From the NCBI GenBank assembly GCA_021157555.1, contig JAGGWL010000287.1:1-10897 (forward strand): 10,897 nt of DNA, written 5' to 3'. The position numbers and the translations under genes were made by a program. Positions 1 to 6,280 of the stretch are shown here, piece by piece. Positions within the stretch are counted from its first letter, which is position 1. Each line of letters starts with the position of its first letter. Below the pieces are notes generated by a model, which searched no databases, was not told the DNA's origin, and saw only the letters and a program-made list of their open reading frames with translations. This DNA comes from Deltaproteobacteria bacterium (lineage in GTDB: Bacteria; Desulfobacterota; Desulfobacteria; Desulfobacterales; BuS5).

Positions 1-315
1 AACCCATGCCAAATTAACAGCACCTGTGCTGTATTCGCGGAATCCGAAATTATTTCTCTGCTGGCAAGAAAAAAAAAGCCGGTGGATATAATTGCTGGAA
101 TACATAATTCCCTGGCCCAAAGGATTGGGAGCATGGCGCGCAGCGCACGGATGGAAACCGATATTTTGGTTACCGGAGGTGGAGGTTTAAATTCGGGTCT
201 TGTGGCCGCATTTGAAGAAGAGCTGCTGACTGATATTTATGTTCCTGAAAATCCCCAGTTAAACGGCGCAATTGGAGCAGCTCTTCTGGCAGCTGGTTCA
301 GGAACTGCATTATAA
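1..315 (+). CDS. BadF/BcrA/HgdC-type acyl-CoA dehydratase (or benzoyl-CoA reductase) activator ATPase, C-terminal part
   Basis: The reading frame is open from base 1 and ends at TAA 313-315, so only the last 104 residues are seen. The family (BadF/BadG/BcrA/BcrD, ASKHA fold) uses ATP to drive a low-potential electron into a 2-hydroxyacyl-CoA dehydratase or a class I benzoyl-CoA reductase. Visible signatures are the motif STCAVFAESE near residues 7-16, whose cysteine in HgdC is a ligand of the [4Fe-4S] cluster bridging the homodimer; the glycine-rich ATP-site loop LVTGGGG; and the C-terminal block PENPQLNGAIGAALLA. The partner reductase or dehydratase would be expected upstream, outside the window. 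I cannot distinguish a dehydratase activator from a benzoyl-CoA reductase subunit using the C-terminus alone. The next gene begins 13 nt downstream, which suggests one transcript. Confidence 0.88.
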   Translation, partial: NPCQINSTCAVFAESEIISLLARKKKPVDIIAGIHNSLAQRIGSMARSARMETDILVTGGGGLNSGLVAAFEEELLTDIYVPENPQLNGAIGAALLAAGSGTAL

Positions 316-328
316 AAAACAGGTTTGG

Positions 329-1489
329 ATGATGAATATGCTGATTGAAAAATTTTATAACGGGATAGAAGTACATCGCAGTGAAAAAATTATTGTGGTC
401 AAATTTTTGGAGCCGCACCGTGTAATTTCCACCTGCCGGGCGGGCGGCGGTCTGAGGGATGATTTTGATCTGATTTTTAACCACCAGTCCTGCGAGCCCA
501 CCGGGCATATCCGTAAAACCCATGTTCAGGCAATTCGTGATCCGGTCGCATATCTGCAAACAATCTGCCTGCAAAACGGTCTTTCGGAAAATTGCGCATC
601 CCTCGGCACAGCCGCTAATATGAATTGTGCGGCTATTAAATCGGAAATATTTCGTGACCTTGAAGTAGTGACGGTTTGTACAGGAGGTGTGGAAACCAAT
701 GCCGGTCGAGCTGGTGATCCCGCGTCTTTGTACGAAATGGATGGTAAGTTTGAGTCAGCGGGCATAGAAGCAAAAGAGCCATGCGGCACAATTAACATTA
801 TCCTCTGTATCAATCAGGAGCTAACTCAGGGCGCCATGGTTCGATCTGTAATGATGGCCACTGAGGCCAAAACTGCGGCTCTTCAGGATCTTAATGTTAA
901 TTCCTGCTATTCGGAGGGCCTTGCCACCGGTACCGGCACAGATCAGATAGCGGTGGCCTCCCGGCTGACAGGAAAAACACCTCTAACCGGAGCCGGCAAA
1001 CATGCAAAACTGGGTGAATTAATCGGCAGGACTGTGAAAATGGCGGTGGCAGGCACTTTGGAGCTTCAAAATGGAATGACTCCTTTAAGCCGTAGATCCG
1101 TATTGGTACACATTGAAAGGTTCGGGGCGGATGCAAAAAGTATACAAAAAGGGATGTCCATATTTCTTTCCAAAGAGCAGGCTGTGCTTTTAAGTGACAA
1201 TTTCGATTGCATTGATTCTGATCCCATAACCGTAGCGGCTGCGGCCGCTCTGGTGCATCTGCGGGATAAGTTTATCCAGCGGATTCTGCCGGAAACCTGT
1301 CTTGCGGAAATATTTACCACTTACGGCGCACACCTCGCAGCAGCGGTATCCGGAAAATACGATCGGTTCATTTTATATAAAAACAGGTTGCCTGGTAAAA
1401 AAATAAGGCTGGAAAAGTCAGATTTCCTGGAGTTTCTTTATTGCTGCATGGCTATGGGATTTGAGGAAAAATGGAAAAAAATAATCTGA
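329..1489 (+). CDS. cbiZ: Adenosylcobinamide amidohydrolase (CbiZ family) with long C-terminal extension
   Basis: CbiZ cleaves the aminopropanol side chain from adenosylcobinamide, giving adenosylcobyric acid, so that incomplete or foreign corrinoids can be salvaged and rebuilt. The family blocks are clear: TGGVETNAGRAGDP (about residues 118-131), GTINI (153-157), ATEAKTAAL (177-185), ATGTGTDQ (199-206) and GKHAKLGELIG (223-233). The protein is 386 aa. The CbiZ domain fills about residues 15-240, and the last 140 or so residues match nothing I recognise. I chose ATG 329 because an AGG lies five bases upstream and it follows the previous stop; the adjacent ATG 332 is equally possible. The frame is open back to 272, but that start would lie inside the upstream gene. 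The 13-nt gap to the activator ATPase implies cotranscription. Confidence is high for the family and moderate for the exact substrate. Confidence 0.88.
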   Translation: MMNMLIEKFYNGIEVHRSEKIIVVKFLEPHRVISTCRAGGGLRDDFDLIFNHQSCEPTGHIRKTHVQAIRDPVAYLQTICLQNGLSENCASLGTAANMNCAAIKSEIFRDLEVVTVCTGGVETNAGRAGDPASLYEMDGKFESAGIEAKEPCGTINIILCINQELTQGAMVRSVMMATEAKTAALQDLNVNSCYSEGLATGTGTDQIAVASRLTGKTPLTGAGKHAKLGELIGRTVKMAVAGTLELQNGMTPLSRRSVLVHIERFGADAKSIQKGMSIFLSKEQAVLLSDNFDCIDSDPITVAAAAALVHLRDKFIQRILPETCLAEIFTTYGAHLAAAVSGKYDRFILYKNRLPGKKIRLEKSDFLEFLYCCMAMGFEEKWKKII

Positions 1490-1493
1490 GGCC

Positions 1494-1525
1494 ATCCGGA
1501 TTTTGACATGGCTTACCATGCGGAT
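1494..1525 (+). other. Imperfect hairpin downstream of cbiZ
   Basis: CATGG (1507-1511) and CCATG (1516-1520) form a 5-bp stem with a CTTA loop. ATCCG (1494-1498) can pair with CGGAT (1521-1525) just outside it, leaving an 8-nt bulge on the left side. It sits just after the cbiZ stop and could help end that transcript. It has no T-run after it, so it is not a textbook intrinsic terminator. Confidence 0.35.
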
Positions 1526-1552
1526 TAATTCGGAGGGCATCATAAATATTTC

Positions 1553-1581
1553 TTGACTTAAATAGTCTTTCCTTCTAGAGT
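1553..1581 (+). promoter_or_regulatory. Candidate sigma-70 promoter of the toxin-antitoxin module
   Basis: TTGACT (1553-1558, five of six -35 consensus bases) is followed after exactly 17 bp by TAGAGT (1576-1581, four of six -10 bases). Transcription would begin near 1588, leaving a leader of about 45 nt before the antitoxin start at 1632. A perfect TATAAT also lies at 1593-1598, but no good -35 is spaced for it. Confidence 0.5.
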
Positions 1582-1601
1582 GGACGTATCTATATAATGT
1601 A

Positions 1602-1611
1602 ACGTACGTAC
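1602..1611 (+). promoter_or_regulatory. Candidate operator palindrome for antitoxin autoregulation
   Basis: ACGTACGTAC contains two overlapping perfect 8-bp palindromes, ACGTACGT (1602-1609) and GTACGTAC (1604-1611). It lies just past the predicted transcription start and before the antitoxin ribosome-binding site. Phd/YefM-type antitoxins usually repress their own promoter by binding short palindromes there, so this is a plausible operator. The assignment rests on position and symmetry only. Confidence 0.4.
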
Positions 1612-1617
1612 CTTTTG

Positions 1618-1625
1618 TAAGGAGG
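1618..1625 (+). promoter_or_regulatory. Strong ribosome-binding site that fixes the antitoxin start
   Basis: TAAGGAGG is a full match to the anti-Shine-Dalgarno sequence. An in-frame ATG at 1626 abuts it and is too close to be used. The ATG at 1632 is six bases away and is the likely start. Confidence 0.75.
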
Positions 1626-1631
1626 ATGTCT

Positions 1632-1868
1632 ATGAAAACAATTACAGCAACTGAATTAAGAGGAAATATATACAATTTACTCGATGAAGTATTGAATACA
1701 GGCATCTCGATTGAAATCAATAAAGGAGGTAGAAAACTAAAAATCGTGCCCGCAGACAAGACAGACAAACTTCAAAACTTGGTTTCAAGACCAAATGTGA
1801 TTAAAGGAAATCCGGACGATCTTATAGATATTAGCTGGGAAAAGGAGATCAATCTTGATTTACCTTGA
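1632..1868 (+). CDS. Phd/YefM-type antitoxin
   Basis: This 78-aa protein begins MKTITATELRGNIYNLLDEV, the usual start of Phd/YefM-family antitoxins: a short strand, then helices of the DNA-binding N-terminal half. It continues with a stretch like IEINKGGRKLKIVPA (about residues 25-40), typical of the family's 'v.rrgkpvavlvp' strand. The C-terminal half (about residues 41-78) is more polar, with the pattern WEKE near the end, as expected for the flexible toxin-binding tail. It should neutralise the downstream PIN-domain toxin and repress the shared promoter. The toxin gene starts inside its last 14 bases, the usual antitoxin-first, overlapping arrangement. Family-level confidence is high; the exact subfamily is uncertain. 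Confidence 0.85.
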   Translation: MKTITATELRGNIYNLLDEVLNTGISIEINKGGRKLKIVPADKTDKLQNLVSRPNVIKGNPDDLIDISWEKEINLDLP

Positions 1869-2229
1869 TACACACATAGTAGTATGGCTGTATGCAGGAA
1901 AAGTAGAAAAGTTAAGTGAACCGGCCAGGGAACTGATAAATGACCATGAAGTCTTTATTTCACCTGTAGTGCGTTTGGAGTTACAATATTTGTTTGAAAT
2001 TCAACGTATTACAGATGAAGCCAACGAAATCGTATTTGATCTATCAGATCGAATCGGACTCAAAATGTGCGACAAAAGCTTTAATACTATTGTAAGCAGT
2101 GCTTTGGATTTTTCCTGGACCCATGATCCATTTGACCGCATTATTGTTGCTAATGCAAATATAAATAATAATATTTTGGTGACAAAAGATCAAAATATTT
2201 TAAAAAATTATGAAAAAGCAATATGGTAA
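1855..2229 (+). CDS. PIN-domain ribonuclease toxin, VapC-like
   Basis: This 124-aa protein is a typical VapC-type PIN toxin, a Mg2+-dependent endoribonuclease that usually cuts tRNA or rRNA when released from its antitoxin. The acidic active-site residues are in place: Asp5 in YLDTH, Glu42 in VVRLELQ, Asp94 in DPFDRIIVA and Asp112 in TKDQ. Translation begins at TTG 1855, within the antitoxin gene, six bases after AAGGAGA (1842-1848). The weak start and 14-nt overlap suggest coupled and reduced toxin synthesis. All four acidic positions are intact, so there is no sign of inactivation. The stop overlaps the start of the following lipoprotein gene by 7 nt, which is unusual for a module normally regarded as self-contained. 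Confidence 0.9.
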   Translation: MIYLDTHIVVWLYAGKVEKLSEPARELINDHEVFISPVVRLELQYLFEIQRITDEANEIVFDLSDRIGLKMCDKSFNTIVSSALDFSWTHDPFDRIIVANANINNNILVTKDQNILKNYEKAIW

Positions 2230-3887
2230 TTCTTTTGACTCGTATTTTAAAAATAACGTTGGTAGTATTTATAATTTTTATTTTTGCCGGTGGCTGCACA
2301 CAAAAGCAGTCCCATGTTGGGGCTATTGATTATAATTTGCAAAAACAACGGACTGAAAACAAGTTAAAAATTGCTTTTATCCATCTGAATGTCCGGCACA
2401 AGAATTTGGAGATAAACCGTCAAAATATTATTGAGTTGAATCGGAAGGCTGCCGACCAGGGCGCTGATCTGATTTTAAATCCTGAACTTTCGCTTTCCGG
2501 GTATTCTTTCTCATCCAGAGACGATATTGCCGAATATGCAATATCAAAAGACGATTGTTTGCTGACCTCTTTATCTAAAATAGCAAAGGAGCATGGCGCA
2601 TATATTATAATCGGCCTGGCAGAACGTGATGATGTAACATGGATATATTACAATAGCGCCATTGTTATTGATCCGGATGGACGCCGGATATGCACCTATA
2701 GAAAAATAAATGCTGAATCACGCTGGGCGTGTCCGGGTCGTGCAGACCAGGAGGGATTTTTTGATACACAATGGGGTAGGGTAGGGCTGCTGATTTGTTC
2801 TGATACTTATTATGGTCTGCTGCCCCGTTCCATGGCTTTGAAAGGTGTTGATCTGCTGCTGGTACCTGCTAACTGGCCGCCGGGTGATCTTGATCCCGGA
2901 GATTTATGGCGAGCCAGAGCTATGGAAAACGGATTTTTCCTGGCTGCATGCAACCGCACCGGACAGGATCTTATAATGGATTGCCGTAAATCGGTCTCAT
3001 ATCTTTTTGATCCGGCAGGTGATCTTCTTTTTGAAGGCAGTAATGAAGATTCCTGTTTATTTATGGCTGAAATTCCTCTTGATCAAAACGGAAAGCTTGC
3101 AGGAATTAAACGCCAAACTATTCTGGCAAAGCGGAATCCATTGTTTTACCGGTCAATCTATCTTGACCGTCGGCTGATCAGTGACCTGACGGATTATTAT
3201 AAACTGCCGCAGCCCGGAACTTTGAATCTTGAATTTATTGTGCCTGAAGATGGAAAAATTGACTATGCATTGATTGAAAACAATATGATAAAATATAGAA
3301 ATAAAGGCCAGCTCTTTTATCTGCTGCCGGAAATGCGTGCCGATGATTTTAATTTGAACAAAGTGAAAAAACTGGCTGAAAAATATCAAGCCGGTTTTGC
3401 AGTTGCAGTAAAACGTGATAAAAGCATGATAGATTATCTGCTGATTACCAATACTGAAACCCTGAAATATACTATTGGAGATTCCGGGCAGGATACTGAA
3501 TTCCCTTTTCCGATTATTAAATTCGGAACCGCTCAAATTGCAATAGTACCTTTTGATTATTTTAAACATTCCGAGCTTGCCCTTGCGCTGGCCAAGACCG
3601 GGTGCGATCTGGTTCTGCTGCCAATCCAGCAGCTTGATTTTAAAAAGGGCCTTTCGGCAAGGGTTAAAAGTACTGAAAATATTGCCGTGGCTGTTTGTGC
3701 CAATAACGGGGCAGCACTTTATATGCCGCCCGAGGGGCATCTGCTATGGGAAAAAAAAGTATGCAAGGGCACGGGAATATTTCCATGCGAAATTGATACT
3801 GTCAAGACCAGGGAAAAAAGTTTTCAGGACAGGGTTGATTTTGAGCTGATTCTGGGAACACAGATGCACACAGATAAACACAGATAG
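2223..3887 (+). CDS. Lipoprotein with tandem nitrilase-fold (carbon-nitrogen hydrolase) domains, second domain lacking the catalytic Cys
   Basis: This 554-aa protein begins with a hydrophobic signal and the lipobox FAGGC (acylated Cys25). Thr-Gln follows, with no Asp retention signal, so it is probably outer-membrane anchored and faces the periplasm. Domain 1 (about residues 47-290) is a nitrilase-superfamily amidase/nitrilase with the full triad: Glu88 in NPELSLSGY, Lys161 in YRKINAESRW and Cys192 in LLICSDTYY, followed by GVDLLLVPANW. Domain 2 (about 335-535) repeats the pattern weakly: PE at 369-370, then IAIVPFDYF and GCDLVLLPIQQ. There Phe444 stands where Cys192 should be, so it is probably non-catalytic. 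The substrate is unknown; the superfamily hydrolyses C-N bonds in amides, nitriles and carbamoyl compounds. The start at ATG 2223 overlaps the toxin stop and has no clear ribosome-binding site, so coupling is likely. The last residues come from a dispersed repeat. Confidence 0.85.
   Translation: MVILLTRILKITLVVFIIFIFAGGCTQKQSHVGAIDYNLQKQRTENKLKIAFIHLNVRHKNLEINRQNIIELNRKAADQGADLILNPELSLSGYSFSSRDDIAEYAISKDDCLLTSLSKIAKEHGAYIIIGLAERDDVTWIYYNSAIVIDPDGRRICTYRKINAESRWACPGRADQEGFFDTQWGRVGLLICSDTYYGLLPRSMALKGVDLLLVPANWPPGDLDPGDLWRARAMENGFFLAACNRTGQDLIMDCRKSVSYLFDPAGDLLFEGSNEDSCLFMAEIPLDQNGKLAGIKRQTILAKRNPLFYRSIYLDRRLISDLTDYYKLPQPGTLNLEFIVPEDGKIDYALIENNMIKYRNKGQLFYLLPEMRADDFNLNKVKKLAEKYQAGFAVAVKRDKSMIDYLLITNTETLKYTIGDSGQDTEFPFPIIKFGTAQIAIVPFDYFKHSELALALAKTGCDLVLLPIQQLDFKKGLSARVKSTENIAVAVCANNGAALYMPPEGHLLWEKKVCKGTGIFPCEIDTVKTREKSFQDRVDFELILGTQMHTDKHR
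3858..3885 (+). repeat. Three tandem ACACAGATNN units ending the lipoprotein gene
   Basis: ACACAGAT occurs three times at an exact 10-bp period (3858, 3868, 3878) with variable two-base spacers. The array encodes the lipoprotein's final residues (TQMHTDKHR) and supplies its TAG stop. Similar acacagat strings are common in intergenic DNA of several bacterial groups and often read into the ends of predicted proteins (general knowledge, not checked here). Confidence 0.7.
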
Positions 3888-3916
3888 GTTTTACATATAT
3901 TTTGTACAAAAAATCG

Positions 3917-4010
3917 GGTTTTACCGCAGAGAACGCAGAGTTCGCTGAGATATTGCATTCAAAAACAGGCGGTTTCTCTGCGCTTTTTGCGTTCTCTGTG
4001 GTGAAAATCT
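3917..4010. repeat. Long imperfect inverted repeat of the cgcagag type
   Basis: The left arm (about 3917-3951), containing CCGCAGAGAACGCAGAG, and the right arm (about 3975-4010), containing GCGTTCTCTGTGGTGAAAA, are near reverse complements over about 35 bases. A 20-odd-base loop separates them. Within the arms the unit GCAGAG/CTCTGC recurs. Repeats of this type are scattered through many deltaproteobacterial and other genomes and have no settled function. This one fills nearly the whole gap between the lipoprotein gene and the TonB operon, ending 10 nt before the ribosome-binding site at 4021. The transcript would fold into a strong hairpin there. No TTGACA/TATAAT pair was found in the gap, so the operon promoter is unidentified. 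Confidence 0.75.
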
Positions 4011-4031
4011 ATATGGCTAAAAGGAGATTCA

Positions 4032-4805
4032 ATGAATAAACACTTCTTAATCATTACTATGATATGCAGTTTTCTATTGTCTGTTTTTGCACAGGATGTT
4101 GTGTGGGCAGGCCCTGCTGAAAAAATAGAAAAGCCTGTTAAAAAATCAATAAATATAAGGCAAAAAACTCAAAAAAAAGAAGATAAATGGACAGATAACA
4201 AGGCGGAACTTATAACTGAATATAAAAACCTTTGCCAGGAAAACGAAAACCTGGTTATTGAAAACGGAAACCTGAAAAAAGACTTCCAGAGCTGTAATGA
4301 GGAGATCGCATCTTTTAAATCAAAAATAGCGGCTATAGAAGTAATTTCAAATGAACTTGAACCATACCTGATAAAAGTTATGGAACGACTTGAAAAATCA
4401 ATCCAGGCCAGCCTCCCTTTTTTGGCTCAAGAGCGTAGAACACGGCTTCAAACGCTCAGGAAACTTATAGAAAAACCTGATGTTTCAAGTGCCGAACTGT
4501 TCCGGCGTATAATGGAGGCCGTACTGGTTGAAGCAGAATACGGCAATACAGTGGAAGTATACCGTGAACAGATTGATATAAATGAAAAGCAGATTATGGC
4601 TTGTATATTCAGGCTGGGCAGGGTGTCTCTTTTTTTTAAGACCCCTGACAACAGGCTGACAGGATATTTTGATCCCGGTGCCGGCAAGTGGGTGGAACTC
4701 CCTGAAAAGTATAACCGTGAAATAGGTAATGCTATTGAAATTGCAGCCAAAAGAAGATCTATAGAACTGGTAACATTGCCGGTTGGAAGGATTGCAGCCA
4801 AATGA
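4032..4805 (+). CDS. DUF3450 periplasmic protein of a TonB2-type system
   Basis: This 257-aa protein starts at ATG 4032, five bases after AAGGAGA. It has an N-terminal signal peptide with possible cleavage after residue 20 (VFA) or 26 (VWA). A charged coiled coil follows (about residues 52-105). Next comes the DUF3450 core: LPFLAQERRTRL (128-139), SSAELFRRIMEA (152-163), EYGNTVEVY (169-177) and the C-terminal strand region LGRVSLFF...GYFDPGAGKWVELP (195-224). DUF3450 genes usually open TonB2-type clusters (DUF3450, TtpC, ExbB2, ExbD2, TonB2, TPR), exactly the order here. Their biochemical role is unknown; a periplasmic scaffold or regulator of the TtpC-ExbB-ExbD-TonB complex is likely. The stop overlaps the next start in an ATGA junction, so translation is coupled. 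Confidence 0.85.
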   Translation: MNKHFLIITMICSFLLSVFAQDVVWAGPAEKIEKPVKKSINIRQKTQKKEDKWTDNKAELITEYKNLCQENENLVIENGNLKKDFQSCNEEIASFKSKIAAIEVISNELEPYLIKVMERLEKSIQASLPFLAQERRTRLQTLRKLIEKPDVSSAELFRRIMEAVLVEAEYGNTVEVYREQIDINEKQIMACIFRLGRVSLFFKTPDNRLTGYFDPGAGKWVELPEKYNREIGNAIEIAAKRRSIELVTLPVGRIAAK

Positions 4806-6256
4806 AGATGTTTATGACTATTAAATACATATTGGTATTCCTGATATTATTTTTGTATACAGTGCCGTCTTATGCAGAAGATTTGCGTATTGATGTCATG
4901 GCTGCTCAAAAAAAAAGAGCGGAAGTGCTGCAAAAGGCAAAACTTGAAAAAGAAAACGCCGCCAAAGAGGCTGAGGAAAGCAGAAAAAGAATCCTGGCGA
5001 ATAAAAATGAACTCCTGAAAAAAATTACTGAAATAAAAGCTGCAAACAGAGCTTTAAAAAAAGAGAATTCCGATTTTGAAAAAAAAATTACGAAACTTAC
5101 TGCAATCAAGACTGATTTAAGTACAAAATTTTTCGACATGGAAGGTATGATAGATGAACTTACAGGACAGACCAGAATTGCTGCCAAGGATCTGGATGAC
5201 CTGCTAAGCCGGAGCCTGAATTCTGCTCTGACACCCGGAATCTTTGAAAAAATAAAACCTGTGCTGAGTAAAACCATATTTCCAGGGATGAATGATATCA
5301 GAAACATGACGGATATTCTCTTTGATGAAATAAAAAAATCAGGGGAAGTGAACATACAGAAAGGATCAATTGTTAACCGAGCCGGTGAAGAAGTGAAAGC
5401 GGATATCCTTATCATAGGAAATTTTACAGCCGCATACCGGATCAACGGCAAAGAGATCGGTTTTCTTATGTTTTCGGAAAAAAGTCAGCGCCTGTTTGCC
5501 CTTTCAAAACTTCCAGGTTCCTCTTTAACTTCAAAAATAAAGAAATATATGGAAGGAAAATCAGATGCGGTTCCCATAGATATGTCGCATGGAGCGGCTT
5601 TGAGACAATTAACTCACAAGGCAGACCTTAAACAGCAGATTATGAGCGGCGGTCCCATTGTATGGCCGATTCTGGGAATCGGGGTATTGGCATTTATGAT
5701 TATAATTGAGCGTTTTATCTTCTTGAAGCGAGTCCATATAAATGCAGATAAAATGATGACAAATGTCAACAAACTGGCAAGTCAAAAAAAATGGGATGAA
5801 TGCATTAATCTATGTGAAAAAGGTAAAAGCAGACCTGTGCCAAGAGTCCTTCTGGCCGGTATCAATTCAAGAGAGTCAGGCCGTGAAGATATGGAAAATG
5901 TGTTGCAGGAAGCAATTCTTCGAGAAATCCCCAGACTTGAAAAATTTATGTCAACTCTAGGTATGCTGGCGGCTATCGCGCCTCTTCTGGGATTACTCGG
6001 CACGGTAACCGGAATGATCAATACCTTTCATGCCATAACATTTTACGGAACCGGAGATCCAAGGATGATGTCAGGCGGCATTTCAGAAGCCTTGACAACA
6101 ACCATGCTGGGCCTGGGAGTTGCTATTCCGATAATGCTGTTTCATACTTTTTTAAGCAGAAATGTAGAGAGTATAATCGGGCAGATGGAAGAAAAAGCGG
6201 TTGCGCTTACAAATATTGTTTGTAAGGAACGTGGGCGAAACAACTTTCACAAGTAG
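4802..6256 (+). CDS. ttpC: TtpC-like long ExbB/TolQ-family protein
   Basis: This 484-aa protein has a signal peptide (cleavage near SYA, residue 25). A large periplasmic part follows, with a Lys/Glu-rich coiled coil (about residues 32-105) and a globular region to about 270. A MotA/TolQ/ExbB proton-channel domain comes next, with membrane segments at about 286-306, 384-404 and 430-452. The signature APLLGLLGTVTGMINTFHAI lies at 393-412 and GGISEALTTTMLGLGVAIP at 425-443. E. coli ExbB lacks the periplasmic extension. This architecture matches TtpC, the fourth component required by the TonB2 system of Vibrio. It would energise or stabilise the ExbB/ExbD/TonB complex and bridge to the outer membrane. 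A second, short ExbB follows 24 nt later, so the operon carries both paralogues. The symbol is by analogy with Vibrio. Confidence 0.88.
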   Translation: MKMFMTIKYILVFLILFLYTVPSYAEDLRIDVMAAQKKRAEVLQKAKLEKENAAKEAEESRKRILANKNELLKKITEIKAANRALKKENSDFEKKITKLTAIKTDLSTKFFDMEGMIDELTGQTRIAAKDLDDLLSRSLNSALTPGIFEKIKPVLSKTIFPGMNDIRNMTDILFDEIKKSGEVNIQKGSIVNRAGEEVKADILIIGNFTAAYRINGKEIGFLMFSEKSQRLFALSKLPGSSLTSKIKKYMEGKSDAVPIDMSHGAALRQLTHKADLKQQIMSGGPIVWPILGIGVLAFMIIIERFIFLKRVHINADKMMTNVNKLASQKKWDECINLCEKGKSRPVPRVLLAGINSRESGREDMENVLQEAILREIPRLEKFMSTLGMLAAIAPLLGLLGTVTGMINTFHAITFYGTGDPRMMSGGISEALTTTMLGLGVAIPIMLFHTFLSRNVESIIGQMEEKAVALTNIVCKERGRNNFHK

Positions 6257-6280
6257 GCGAGCTCTAAGGGGGAGGATCAA

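Noticed and set aside
272..328. Upstream start for CbiZ at ATG 272
   Set aside because: It would extend into the preceding ATPase gene by 44 bases, and the added residues are encoded by that gene's conserved C-terminus. ATG 329 follows the stop and has an AGG upstream.
1503..1531. A perfect TTGACA (1503-1508) as a second promoter before the antitoxin
   Set aside because: At 16-18 bp spacing the -10 region is TAATTC or TTAATT, a poor match, and the TTGACA overlaps the hairpin after cbiZ.
1593..1598. TATAAT as the -10 of the antitoxin promoter
   Set aside because: No -35 lies 16-18 bp upstream and there is no extended -10 TG. The TTGACT/TAGAGT pair at 1553-1581 fits better.
3153..3740. A 195-codon open frame on the minus strand
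   Set aside because: It lies wholly inside the lipoprotein gene, has no recognisable domain or ribosome-binding site, and the + strand frame has clear catalytic motifs.
3858..4010. A CRISPR array
   Set aside because: The units are 10 bp and directly adjacent, or form a single inverted repeat. There are no unique spacers of regular length and no cas genes.
4906..5451. A 181-codon minus-strand frame rich in Ser, Phe and Leu
   Set aside because: It is the complement of the Lys/Glu-rich coiled-coil part of the TtpC-like gene. The composition is a by-product of that, and no family motif is visible.
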